From Mycobacterium pseudokansasii (lineage in GTDB: Bacteria; Actinomycetota; Actinomycetes; Mycobacteriales; Mycobacteriaceae): a stretch of 64,000 bases of DNA. Positions 27,426 through 36,829 of the stretch are shown in pieces. Positions within the stretch are counted from its first letter, which is position 1. Each line of letters starts with the position of its first letter. The stretch covers positions 682,001-746,000 of the forward strand of contig NZ_UPHU01000001.1 in NCBI RefSeq assembly GCF_900566075.1, written 5' to 3'. The notes beneath the pieces are model-generated. The model had not been told where the DNA came from. It ran no database searches and saw nothing but the letters and a program-made list of their open reading frames with translations. A program made the translations under genes and the position numbers.

Positions 27426-28949
27426 ATGACTGTGTTTGCACGTCCGGGTTCCGCCGGTGCGCTGATGTCGTATGAATCCCGGTACGAGAATTTCATCGGC
27501 GGCGAATGGGTCGCACCCACCCAGGGCCGCTACTTCGAAAACCTGACGCCGGTGACGGGTCAGCCGTTCTGTGAGATACCGCGATCCGACGAGGCCGACG
27601 TCGACAAGGCGCTCGACGCCGCGCATGCCGCGGCGCCGGGGTGGGCCAAGATCGCGCCCGCCGCGCGGGCGGCGATCCTGAACAAGATCGCCGATCGCAT
27701 CGACGAAAACCGGGCCGCCCTGGCGGTGGCCGAAGTGTGGGACAACGGCAAACCGATCCGGGAGGCGCTGGCCGCCGACATCCCGCTGGCCGCCGACCAC
27801 TTCCGCTATTTCGCCGCGGCGATCCGCGCCCAGGAGGGCTCGCTTTCCCAGATCGACGAGAACACCGTCGCCTACCACTTCCACGAGCCGCTCGGAGTGG
27901 TCGGGCAGATCATTCCGTGGAACTTCCCGATCCTGATGGGCGCCTGGAAGCTGGCGCCGGCACTGGCCGCCGGCAACACCGTGGTGCTCAAACCCGCCGA
28001 ACAGACCCCGGCGTCCATTCTGCACCTGATGTCGCTGATCGGTGAGCTGCTACCGCCGGGAGTGGTCAACATCGTCAACGGATTCGGCTTCGAGGCCGGA
28101 AAACCGCTGGCGTCCAGCAACCGGATCGCCAAGGTCGCCTTCACCGGCGAGACCACCACCGGACGCCTGATCATGCAATACGCCTCCCAGAACCTGATCC
28201 CGGTCACCCTGGAACTCGGCGGCAAGAGCCCCAACATCTTCTTCTCCGACGTGATGGCCGCAAACGACGATTTCCAGGACAAGGCGCTGGAGGGCTTCAC
28301 CATGTTCGCGCTGAATCAGGGCGAGGTGTGCACCTGCCCGTCGCGCAGCCTGATCCAGGCCGACATCTACGACGAGTTCCTGGAGCTGGCGGCGATCCGG
28401 ACCAAGGCGGTCCGCCAGGGCGATCCGCTGGACACTGAGACGATGCTGGGCTCGCAGGCCTCCAACGACCAGCTCGAGAAGATCTTGTCCTACATCGAGA
28501 TCGGCAAGGAGGAGGGCGCCAAGATCATCACCGGTGGCGAGCGCGCCGACCTCGGTGGCGACCTGGCCGGCGGCTTCTACGCCCAGCCCACCATCTTCGC
28601 CGGCAACAACGCGATGCGGATCTTCCAGGAGGAGATCTTCGGACCGGTGGTGGCGGTGGCGTCGTTCCGGGACTACGACGATGCGATCGAGATCGCCAAC
28701 GACACCCTCTACGGCCTGGGCGCGGGCGTGTGGAGCCGCGACGGCAACACCGCCTACCGCGCCGGCCGCGACATCCAGGCAGGCCGCGTGTGGGTCAACT
28801 GCTACCACGTATATCCATCGCACGCGGCCTTCGGCGGCTACAAGCAGTCCGGCTTCGGCCGCGAGGGCCACAAGATGGCGCTCGAGCATTACCAACAGAC
28901 CAAGAACCTGATGGTGTCCTACAGCGACAAGGCGCTCGGGTTGTTCTGA
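27426..28949 (+). CDS. NAD-dependent aldehyde dehydrogenase (Rv0458-like)
   Basis: 507 residues, equal to Rv0458. Catalytic Cys302 (GEVCTC), general base Glu264 (LELGGKSP) and the oxyanion/cofactor segment [12 protein letters not shown] are present. It oxidises aldehydes to acids. A GAGGAG ribosome-binding sequence precedes the ATG. The stop overlaps the next ATG (TGATG), so the DUF779 gene is coupled. It may also serve aldehydes made by the neighbouring alcohol dehydrogenases, but its conserved place argues for an older independent role. Confidence 0.93.
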   Translation: MTVFARPGSAGALMSYESRYENFIGGEWVAPTQGRYFENLTPVTGQPFCEIPRSDEADVDKALDAAHAAAPGWAKIAPAARAAILNKIADRIDENRAALAVAEVWDNGKPIREALAADIPLAADHFRYFAAAIRAQEGSLSQIDENTVAYHFHEPLGVVGQIIPWNFPILMGAWKLAPALAAGNTVVLKPAEQTPASILHLMSLIGELLPPGVVNIVNGFGFEAGKPLASSNRIAKVAFTGETTTGRLIMQYASQNLIPVTLELGGKSPNIFFSDVMAANDDFQDKALEGFTMFALNQGEVCTCPSRSLIQADIYDEFLELAAIRTKAVRQGDPLDTETMLGSQASNDQLEKILSYIEIGKEEGAKIITGGERADLGGDLAGGFYAQPTIFAGNNAMRIFQEEIFGPVVAVASFRDYDDAIEIANDTLYGLGAGVWSRDGNTAYRAGRDIQAGRVWVNCYHVYPSHAAFGGYKQSGFGREGHKMALEHYQQTKNLMVSYSDKALGLF

Positions 28950-29437
28950 TGGTTGCGCCGCCCGGTGTGGTCATCACCGCGTCGGCCGCCGAGTTGCTGG
29001 CCCGGCTGCACGACCGGCACGGTCCGCTGATGTTTCACCAGTCCGGCGGCTGCTGCGACGGGTCCTCGCCGATGTGCTATCCGCAAGGGGACTTTCTCGT
29101 CGGTGACCGCGACGTCCTGCTGGGCGTGCTCGATGTGACGGAACCGGGCGTGCCGGTATGGATCTCGGGTCCGCAGTATCAGGCTCAATATCGAGAGCAG
29201 CACACCCAACTGGTGATCGACGTGGTGCCGGGCCGCGGCAGCGGGTTCAGCCTGGAAGCACCGGAGGGGGTGCGTTTCCTCAGTCGCGGCCGGGTCTTCA
29301 CCGACGAGGAGAAGTCCGCGCTGGTAGCAGTTCCGGTGATCACGGGTCTGGCTTACGCGCGCGGCGAACGGCCGCCGGTACGAGGTGAAGTCGTGGCCGA
29401 CAACGCGCCGGGAGCGTGCCGGGCCACTCGGGGGTGA
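28949..29437 (+). CDS. DUF779 family protein (Rv0459-like)
   Basis: 162 residues from the ATG overlapping the aldehyde dehydrogenase stop. DUF779 proteins are small, cysteine-containing (GGCCDGSSPMCYP) and are frequently encoded directly after aldehyde dehydrogenases. The cysteine cluster suggests metal or cofactor binding, though no function is established. The frame extends upstream to 28730 in the dehydrogenase gene, but that part is not real coding. Confidence 0.86.
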   Translation: MVAPPGVVITASAAELLARLHDRHGPLMFHQSGGCCDGSSPMCYPQGDFLVGDRDVLLGVLDVTEPGVPVWISGPQYQAQYREQHTQLVIDVVPGRGSGFSLEAPEGVRFLSRGRVFTDEEKSALVAVPVITGLAYARGERPPVRGEVVADNAPGACRATRG

Positions 29438-29457
29438 CCGCAGTAAGGTCGTACAAC

Positions 29458-29736
29458 GTGATTCCCCTTCCGCGAGCGCGGCTGTTGACCAGCGCGTTGC
29501 TGGTCGGTAATGCGGTCGGCTTGCTGGCGGGGGTGGCGGGAACCGTGCTGGTGCATACTCCGATCCGGCCAGATCTGGTCATTGCGCTGGTGGTCGCGAT
29601 TCCCAGCGTGCTCGGGCTGGCGATCATCCTGTTTTCCGGGCGCCGTTGGGTGACGACGCTGGGCGCGTTCATCCTTGCGCTGGCGCCGGGCTGGTTCGGT
29701 GTGCTGGTGGCAATCGAGGTGGCATCCGGTGGCTGA
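29458..29736 (+). CDS. Small hydrophobic membrane protein (Rv0460-like)
   Basis: 92 residues from a GTG at 29458, with an in-frame GTG at 29416 as alternative. Three hydrophobic helices cover most of the protein (about 9-32, 38-58 and 63-88). No known motif. It overlaps the next gene by eight bases, and both are membrane proteins, so they may work together. Function unknown. Confidence 0.7.
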   Translation: MIPLPRARLLTSALLVGNAVGLLAGVAGTVLVHTPIRPDLVIALVVAIPSVLGLAIILFSGRRWVTTLGAFILALAPGWFGVLVAIEVASGG

Positions 29737-30295
29737 CAAAGAGGTTGACCAAGATCACGTTTCAGACCCGGGGACGGCTCCGTTCGTGCCCGATTTCGAC
29801 ACCGGCTCGGAGCCCTTGCCCGTGTTAGCCGCCGAAGCCGAGAAGGCGGACTCGGCGACGCAGCTTAGGGAGGAACCTGAAAGCCCGTCGTCCACCCCGA
29901 CCGTCGCGGAGGCACACACCGACACGTCGACGGGCGAGCCGGCTGCCGCACCGGTGCAGGTGCCCGGCCGCTACCAGTATCTGAAGTGGTGGAAGTTGTT
30001 GCTGGTCATCCTCGGCGTATGGTTCGGCGCGGCCGAGGTCGGGCTGAGTCTGTTCTATTGGTGGTATCACACGCTGGACAAGACGGCGGCCGTCTTTGTC
30101 GTCCTGGTTTATGTCGTCGCGTGCGCCGTGGGTGGCTTGATTCTGTCGATGGTGCAGGGTCGGCCCATGATCGCGGCATTGTCAATTGGCGTGATGTCGG
30201 GGCCGTTCGCCTCCGTCGCCGCTGCGGCACCGCTGTACGGCTATTACTACTGCGAGCGGGTGGGCCACTGTCTGGTCGGCGTCATCCCGTACTAG
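29729..30295 (+). CDS. Membrane protein with acidic N-terminal tail (Rv0461-like)
   Basis: 188 residues from a GTG at 29729 that overlaps the preceding stop; an upstream ATG at 29675 lies inside the previous gene. Residues 1-85 are acidic, Pro/Ala-rich and probably disordered. Three membrane helices follow (about 92-115, 120-142 and 147-175). Two cysteines lie in the C-terminal CERVGHC. It converges on the PPE gene with a four-base overlap at 30292-30295. Function unknown. Confidence 0.75.
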   Translation: MADKEVDQDHVSDPGTAPFVPDFDTGSEPLPVLAAEAEKADSATQLREEPESPSSTPTVAEAHTDTSTGEPAAAPVQVPGRYQYLKWWKLLLVILGVWFGAAEVGLSLFYWWYHTLDKTAAVFVVLVYVVACAVGGLILSMVQGRPMIAALSIGVMSGPFASVAAAAPLYGYYYCERVGHCLVGVIPY

Positions 30296-31584
30296 ATGCT
30301 CGCGAGCACGGTGTGGGCAGCGTCGAGCAAACCTGGCTGCCAACCGGTCGGCAGCATGGGGACCTGCGCGCCACCACCTGACTCGACGCCGCCGATCGTG
30401 GCCAACCCGCCGGCCTGCATCAGCGCGCCGGTGGGTGTGGTCCCGGCGAACCCCATCGCGCCAGCACCCTGATCGGCAGCCGCCACCGGCGCCGATATGG
30501 TCGGCGCGCCCCCGGTCGTTACTGCCGATACCAACGGGGCTTGCGGCAATACCGCCGATGCGCCCGCCAACGGCCCCAGGGTGCCAACAGCCCCACCCGC
30601 CGCCGGCGCGGCGGTCAGCGCAGCCACGCTCGAGTCGGCAGCAGCCAACGTAGCCGTCGACAGCGCCATTCCCCCAGCAACTGACGTCGACAAAGCCGGA
30701 ATAAGACCGAAACCGGCGCCGCCGAGAATCCATTCGAGGATCGCACCTGCGACGATGAGAGGATCTGTCAGTACCTGCCAAGCCAATGACAAAGGGAAAA
30801 AGTACCAGATTAGGAGATAATTCTCCAGCAAAACAAGGGCGGCGGCAAAGTGGCCAGTCAAAAGGAACCAAAGCGCTTTGATAAAGAATTCCGGTCCCCA
30901 TAAAATCAACAAAAATGACTCAAAGATCGCCAGTACGCTATTGAACCATTCGCTCACAATTAATAGCAGTAGCTCATTCAATAATCTATCAATCGGGTCG
31001 GGAAGGGCGGCGGCTCGGGCGACGTTGCCGGCGATAGCGGCTCCGGGTTTGACGATGACCGGTGCCGGACTCGTGCATGGTACGGATGACAGGAGAGCGG
31101 CAGTGGACATTTCGTAAACGCTCATCGTGGTGGCGGCTTGGATCCACATCCGCGCGTAGTCGGCCTCAGTCAGGGCGATGGGGATGGTGTTGAGGCCAAA
31201 GAAATTCGTCGCCACCAACACGGCGTGGGTGGCGTGGTTAGCCGCCAACTCGCCTAGCGTCGGCATGGTCGCCAAGGCACTCACATAGGCCGTCGCCGCG
31301 GCCTCATGAGCAGCAGCGGCTTGCGTACTGTCGGCGCTGGCCTGCAGCAACCACGCCGTGTACGGCGCGTAGGCCGCGATGCAACACCCCGCGGTGGGAC
31401 CGTCCCACGTGCCGGCTTGCATCGCAGCGAGCACCGCGGTCAATTCCTCAGCAACCGACCCATACTCCGCACTGAGCGCTGCCCAGGTTTGCGCCGCGGC
31501 CTGCAACGAACCCGGTCCGGGGCCCGTATGAAGTAATGCAGAATGCACCTCCGGCGGCGACGCCGACCACAGCGGCGCCGTCAC
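30292..31584 (-). CDS. PPE family protein with hydrophobic C-terminal half
   Basis: 430 residues. The N-terminal PPE domain (about 1-170) carries Pro10-Pro11-Glu12 and the W60-D-G motif used for ESX/EspG recognition. Residues about 195-290 are strongly hydrophobic with at least three likely membrane helices (LLLLIVSEWFNSVLAIF and later), which is unusual for short PPE proteins and recalls proposed PPE channel proteins. The DNA for this part (about 30760-31010) is AT-rich compared with its neighbours. The C-terminus is Gly/Ala-rich. It overlaps a small upstream partner gene by ATGA. Not present at this place in M. tuberculosis. Confidence 0.88.
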   Translation of the reverse strand: MTAPLWSASPPEVHSALLHTGPGPGSLQAAAQTWAALSAEYGSVAEELTAVLAAMQAGTWDGPTAGCCIAAYAPYTAWLLQASADSTQAAAAHEAAATAYVSALATMPTLGELAANHATHAVLVATNFFGLNTIPIALTEADYARMWIQAATTMSVYEMSTAALLSSVPCTSPAPVIVKPGAAIAGNVARAAALPDPIDRLLNELLLLIVSEWFNSVLAIFESFLLILWGPEFFIKALWFLLTGHFAAALVLLENYLLIWYFFPLSLAWQVLTDPLIVAGAILEWILGGAGFGLIPALSTSVAGGMALSTATLAAADSSVAALTAAPAAGGAVGTLGPLAGASAVLPQAPLVSAVTTGGAPTISAPVAAADQGAGAMGFAGTTPTGALMQAGGLATIGGVESGGGAQVPMLPTGWQPGLLDAAHTVLASI

Positions 31585-31865
31585 TTCGCACCACCTGCGA
31601 GCGCCTTCGAGACCATGGCGGCATCGCGGGCCGCGAAGCCACCAGCGTGTCGATGAGCGCCGATCCGCCAGCGGCCCAGTACCTGGCCTGCGGTTCTGTT
31701 CGCCGCGGCTTGCGCGGTGCTCGGCGATATCGGACTGCCCGCGGGGGCGCCCGGCGTGGTGGTCGCTGGCGTAGCAGCGGGGTCGGTCGTGCTCCGGATA
31801 GCACGCAATGACTCCCGCGCGGCAACGACGGCCGCCGGGGATGTCGGACCCACCGGATACGTCAT
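31581..31865 (-). CDS. Small PPE-linked protein, possible secretion partner
   Basis: 94 residues from the ATG at 31865 (an in-frame start at 31898 would give 105). It is Ala/Thr/Pro-rich in the first half and helical and basic in the second (RHAGGFAARDAAMVSKALAGG). PPE proteins are normally encoded just after a PE gene; this protein takes that slot but lacks a recognisable PE motif. The ATGA overlap with the PPE start argues for a true pair. Its family is not recognised. Confidence 0.55.
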   Translation of the reverse strand: MTYPVGPTSPAAVVAARESLRAIRSTTDPAATPATTTPGAPAGSPISPSTAQAAANRTAGQVLGRWRIGAHRHAGGFAARDAAMVSKALAGGAK

Positions 31866-31955
31866 TTCACTACTCCCGTTCGCTGGTGCACCTGGCAACC
31901 GATTAGACCACCAAAAAACAATTAGCTCGCCGAAGTATTTAACCGCCAGCGATGT

Positions 31956-33119
31956 TCAATTGTTATCGGTGGAACCTGCGTTATTGAAGACGTCGGCTAC
32001 GGTAACATAATTGTCGCCGACGCCGACTAGATTGCTATATTCCAACGCCGAAAGCGCCGCCACGCTCATACCGTGGTAGTCGGGTGTGTCGGCGTAAGGG
32101 TCGATCAACGGGATCTGCATTGAAGACGGCTCGGTATTCACCTCATAGTCGACCGCGTTATAGTCAGGAATATTATTGTTCGAGAGGTTCGAGAGGTTAT
32201 CGTTGGAAGGGCTGTTACCGAGAGTAACGAAGACGGAATTATCTTCTTCCCCACTCAATACCATCGCGTCCGACTCAGAACTGTCACGCTGGTCTGACGC
32301 AGAAATCTCAGGCAAATTCGCGCGCAGGGTAGTTAAATGGTCGTCAATGTTGTCTCTCGAAAATCCGACTTTGCTCCCACCCACCTCAGGGTTGAATTGG
32401 TTGAGCTGGTCCTGTAATTCGTCCAGCTCATACCTGAATCTACTGGCGAAACTCTCATCTACCCAACCGACGTCGGGTATGAAATATGGAGTCTCTGCTG
32501 TTCTTGTCGAGGATACGTTCGTTGGAGTGAATACGCTTCTGAACTCCGCTTCTGCTTCCGGTGTGTCGATTTCCTCGAATATCCTTCTGACTGTTTCCAC
32601 GGGATTAGTAGGTTCGAATGATTCGCTCGATGATTCTTCAAACTCATCGAGATGGACCGGAAGATTTCGTACGGCCTCGGATTCTTCAGATTCAGAGAGG
32701 AGCGCCAGGGCGCGTATCGGCATGGGCTCGGGGATGCGGATGCGTGCCGTATGAGGATTGGTGGTCGCGTTGTTTGACGGCGTTTCTCCCATGCCATCTG
32801 AATCGTCGGTGGATGTGGTGACAGAACCGCCAGGGTCCTCTGATGTGCAGGTATCGAGTTTGAATACCTCGTGAGCATTCAGCGTGATAGCGAGTCGGCC
32901 TACGCCGAGCTGAGAACTCGTCACCGATTCGGGTGCCGCGACATCCAGGTTGGCACCGGCGGCGCTGGTCAGGGCGAGTGCTCCCAGTGCGACGCCGGCC
33001 ACCCGGGCGCGTTGCCGCGGCGATTTGCCTGCTCGGGATTTACCGCGACTCGCCGCGCGATTCAGGCCGTCGGCCTTGGCGTCGCCGTGACAACTGGCGG
33101 CTTCTCGCTTAGCCGACAT
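31956..33119 (-). CDS. Acidic exported protein of unknown family, low GC
   Basis: 387 residues. A long basic N-terminus (1-38) precedes a hydrophobic stretch (about 39-60, VAGVALGALALTSAAGA), which looks like an export signal. The rest is highly acidic and Ser/Asn-rich (clusters of SESEES and EDNSVFVT). One short helix has a YxxxE pattern (YELDE), resembling the general ESX secretion signal. The coding sequence from about 31950 to 32850 is visibly AT-richer than the flanks, suggesting horizontal acquisition. No family recognised. No good ribosome-binding site is seen before the ATG at 33119, so the true start is uncertain. Confidence 0.55.
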   Translation of the reverse strand: MSAKREAASCHGDAKADGLNRAASRGKSRAGKSPRQRARVAGVALGALALTSAAGANLDVAAPESVTSSQLGVGRLAITLNAHEVFKLDTCTSEDPGGSVTTSTDDSDGMGETPSNNATTNPHTARIRIPEPMPIRALALLSESEESEAVRNLPVHLDEFEESSSESFEPTNPVETVRRIFEEIDTPEAEAEFRSVFTPTNVSSTRTAETPYFIPDVGWVDESFASRFRYELDELQDQLNQFNPEVGGSKVGFSRDNIDDHLTTLRANLPEISASDQRDSSESDAMVLSGEEDNSVFVTLGNSPSNDNLSNLSNNNIPDYNAVDYEVNTEPSSMQIPLIDPYADTPDYHGMSVAALSALEYSNLVGVGDNYVTVADVFNNAGSTDNN

Positions 33120-33485
33120 GTGCCACCACCGTGTGCATCGCCGGTGCGGCAGCGGCGTGCGCGGCCGCCGGTCGAGCGCTCGGCACCGCTACGGCGCCAG
33201 CCGCGCTCGCCATGTCGTCAGGGACGGCCCACAACATCACCGCCACAACCCCTTCCAGGTCATCTCAGACTGTGAAGCTGACGCCGCCGGATTCCGCGAC
33301 GTCATACGGATATATTGTATAGGATACAACTGTATTGGGACATAGTTGCACAAGTCACCTGTGCGGCCAGCTGTCGGTGCCGGATTATCGACCCGGCTGC
33401 TGGCGGCGTCGCTGCATCGACCGACGACGTTTGCAGAGAGACGCTGCGGCCCATCGTCGTCGGGCGCAGTCGCGTACGTGGGCAG
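33120..33485. other. 366-base stretch without a convincing gene
   Basis: This gap upstream of the acidic exported protein gene has no ORF with recognisable coding character in any frame. It contains an AT-rich core with a perfect inverted repeat at 33315-33329 and is probably promoter DNA or remnant island sequence. Confidence 0.5.
33315..33329. promoter_or_regulatory. AT-rich inverted repeat TTGTAT-AGG-ATACAA
   Basis: A perfect 6+3+6 inverted repeat in an unusually AT-rich 30-base stretch. It lies about 195 bases upstream of the acidic exported protein gene and could be an operator or a promoter core. Confidence 0.4.
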
Positions 33486-34229
33486 TTATCCGCGAAGGCC
33501 CCCGACCCCGCTGAGTTCAGCACCAAGTGTGGTCCTCTTGAGGTCGGGATATGCGCGCGCCGCGTAATACCGCACCAATGCAGGCAAGTCGGCGACCCGC
33601 ACAACCAGGCTCTCAAATGGCGACAGCGATATCGCAACCATGTGCCCTTCGGCCCGGTCAACCTCGGTTGGCGCAATCAGCACTACCCCTCGCAGGGTGG
33701 GCCGTGCTATCGCGGGTGAGAAGAAAGGCGAGACGATGCCCTTCAATAGCCTCAGCTCGGATTCGGGGCAGTAATCCGCCGGATTGATCCGGCAATCTTT
33801 CACGGCACGTTTGGCAAGTCCCAGTTCCGCTGCGACGCGGTGTAACAACCGGCGATTGATGGTGAAGTCGCCCGCCCCGGTGAACAGAAAATGCTGGTTA
33901 TCCAGCCGCACCGTCATCGTCTTGTTGACCAGTAGCACGCTGCCGTCGAGCCCACCCGCTATCAGGGTCTGCTTAGTGCTGGCTTTCACGGAGGGCGGAT
34001 GGCGAATAATCGTGTGGAAAATACCCAGTCTGGAAATGAGGAGATGCAGGAGCTCGATCGCGGGACAGGAAAGAGTCGCGACATCGAGCAGATTTTCACG
34101 CCGCTTCAGTTGGGCCGTCGCCCCGGCGTCGGGCAGCCTCGCCCAAACCTCCTCAATCGGCGGCAGCGTCGCAATACAGCGTTCGATCGTGGTGAACGAC
34201 CACGATGGCAGCCCGCTTACGGCGAGCAT
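33486..34229 (-). CDS. YbaK/prolyl-tRNA deacylase-like protein
   Basis: 247 residues. A stretch in the middle (LGIFHTIIRHPPSV) and the later KGIVSPFF resemble the conserved parts of YbaK-like aminoacyl-tRNA editing proteins (short-HPP and GxVSPF motifs). The order of elements fits, but the N-terminal 70 residues are not from that family. If right, it would hydrolyse mischarged tRNA. Part of the island between Rv0461 and lpdC. The assignment rests on motif resemblance only. Confidence 0.45.
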   Translation of the reverse strand: MLAVSGLPSWSFTTIERCIATLPPIEEVWARLPDAGATAQLKRRENLLDVATLSCPAIELLHLLISRLGIFHTIIRHPPSVKASTKQTLIAGGLDGSVLLVNKTMTVRLDNQHFLFTGAGDFTINRRLLHRVAAELGLAKRAVKDCRINPADYCPESELRLLKGIVSPFFSPAIARPTLRGVVLIAPTEVDRAEGHMVAISLSPFESLVVRVADLPALVRYYAARAYPDLKRTTLGAELSGVGGLRG

Positions 34230-34579
34230 CGTGGCCGTGGTGGTGCCGCTGTCCCGGGGACGGCCCGGCGATCCGCCGGGCCGCGACGATGCTCGCAGAT
34301 ATCGGTGATTCCCATTGCGCTCATTTCTTCGATCGTGTCAATTCTAGGGTCGCGGCCCCGGCCTCCGCGGCTGAATCGGCGAAGTAACTAGCGTCCGCGG
34401 CCGATCGGACGGGCGCAGGCAGCTCCCGGTGCCCGCCGAGTACGGCACCGTCACGGCCGCTGACGGAATCGCGGCGGCTATGCCAGTCGCCGCCGCAGTG
34501 CCGACGGCTGTGGGATCGCCGCCGCGACTGCCCGTGACTCGATCCCTGCCCAGGCATTGCAGCCGTTAGGGTAGTGCCC
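34230..34579. other. 350-base stretch without a convincing gene
   Basis: Only short overlapping reading frames of poor coding character occur between the YbaK-like gene and lpdC, and none resembles a known family. It probably marks the right edge of the accessory island and holds the lpdC promoter. Confidence 0.45.
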
Positions 34580-35974
<1,395 letters not shown>

Positions 35975-35982
35975 GCCACCCG

Positions 35983-36258
35983 ATGATTCGCACCGAGACT
36001 CTCCTGGGCGGCATCGGCGGTGTGGCCACCGGCTATGTGCTGTGGCTGGTGGCCATTTCGATCGGCGAAGACCTCACCACAGTGAACAGCTGGAGCAAAG
36101 CGGTGTTGCTGCTGTCGGGAGTGCTGGCCGTCTGCGCCGCGCTGGGCGGCTTGCTGCTGCGCTGGCGCAGTAACCACCTGTGGGCGGCCTTCGTGTTCGG
36201 CCTGCCGATTCTTCCGGTGGTGCTGACGTTGGCCGTGCTGGCCGACATCTACCTCTGA
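35983..36258 (+). CDS. Small membrane protein (Rv0463-like)
   Basis: 91 residues from the ATG at 35983, eight bases after the lpdC stop and probably co-transcribed. Three hydrophobic helices (about 8-27, 39-60 and 67-88) cover most of the length. No family motif seen. Ends four bases before the convergent Rv0464c-like gene. Function unknown. Confidence 0.75.
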   Translation: MIRTETLLGGIGGVATGYVLWLVAISIGEDLTTVNSWSKAVLLLSGVLAVCAALGGLLLRWRSNHLWAAFVFGLPILPVVLTLAVLADIYL

Positions 36259-36262
36259 ACCG

Positions 36263-36829
36263 CTAGCGCGGGTTGTCCAACGGAATGTTGAGCGCCGTTA
36301 TCGTCGCCGCGAGCCCGTCGTATTGGGTTGCCAGCATGCAGAATTCGATCAGCTGACGCTGTTTGAGGTGGGCCGCCAGCTGCTGCCAGGTGTCGGTGGT
36401 GATCGACCGGTCCTTGATCAACTCGTCGGTCGCCTTCAACAACGCCTGCTGCCGCGCGCTGAGTACCTTTCGGGGCCCGTCGCCCTCCGGAACGTCCGGC
36501 CACGCGAAGATCGTGGCCTGAGTCTGCGCATCCAGCCCCGCGGCGCGCGCCATCCGGCGATGGTGCTGCAGCTCGTATTCGCACGATCGCAAATGCGCCA
36601 CCCGCAGAATCACCAACTCGGTGTCGATTCGGGGCAGCCGTCCGCGCAGCAGCCGGCCGCCGTAGATCAGCCAGGCCCAGAACAGCGACTGGCGGTAGCC
36701 CAGTGTGGTGAACAGGTGCATCTCCGGTGCACGGACCGCACGGGCTCCCAGCTTTGCGAGGACCCAGTTGACCGGTCCCAGCTGGCGTAACCGGCCCGAC
36801 GGGATGCGCGCGACCTGGTCCCCGGTCAT
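36263..36829 (-). CDS. AhpD-like / carboxymuconolactone decarboxylase family protein (Rv0464c-like)
   Basis: 188 residues from the ATG at 36829, which overlaps the ramB stop by ATGA. All-helical AhpD-like fold with the conserved stretch ELVILRVAHLRSCEYELQHH. Only one cysteine is in the usual CxxC position, so a classical AhpD peroxidase cycle is unlikely. Coupled to ramB, which controls carbon starvation genes. Function unproven. Confidence 0.82.
   Translation of the reverse strand: MTGDQVARIPSGRLRQLGPVNWVLAKLGARAVRAPEMHLFTTLGYRQSLFWAWLIYGGRLLRGRLPRIDTELVILRVAHLRSCEYELQHHRRMARAAGLDAQTQATIFAWPDVPEGDGPRKVLSARQQALLKATDELIKDRSITTDTWQQLAAHLKQRQLIEFCMLATQYDGLAATITALNIPLDNPR

Noticed and set aside
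34321-34557. Possible 78-residue PE-like remnant upstream of lpdC
   Set aside because: The translation has no PE motif and no other coding signal, so it is left as intergenic.
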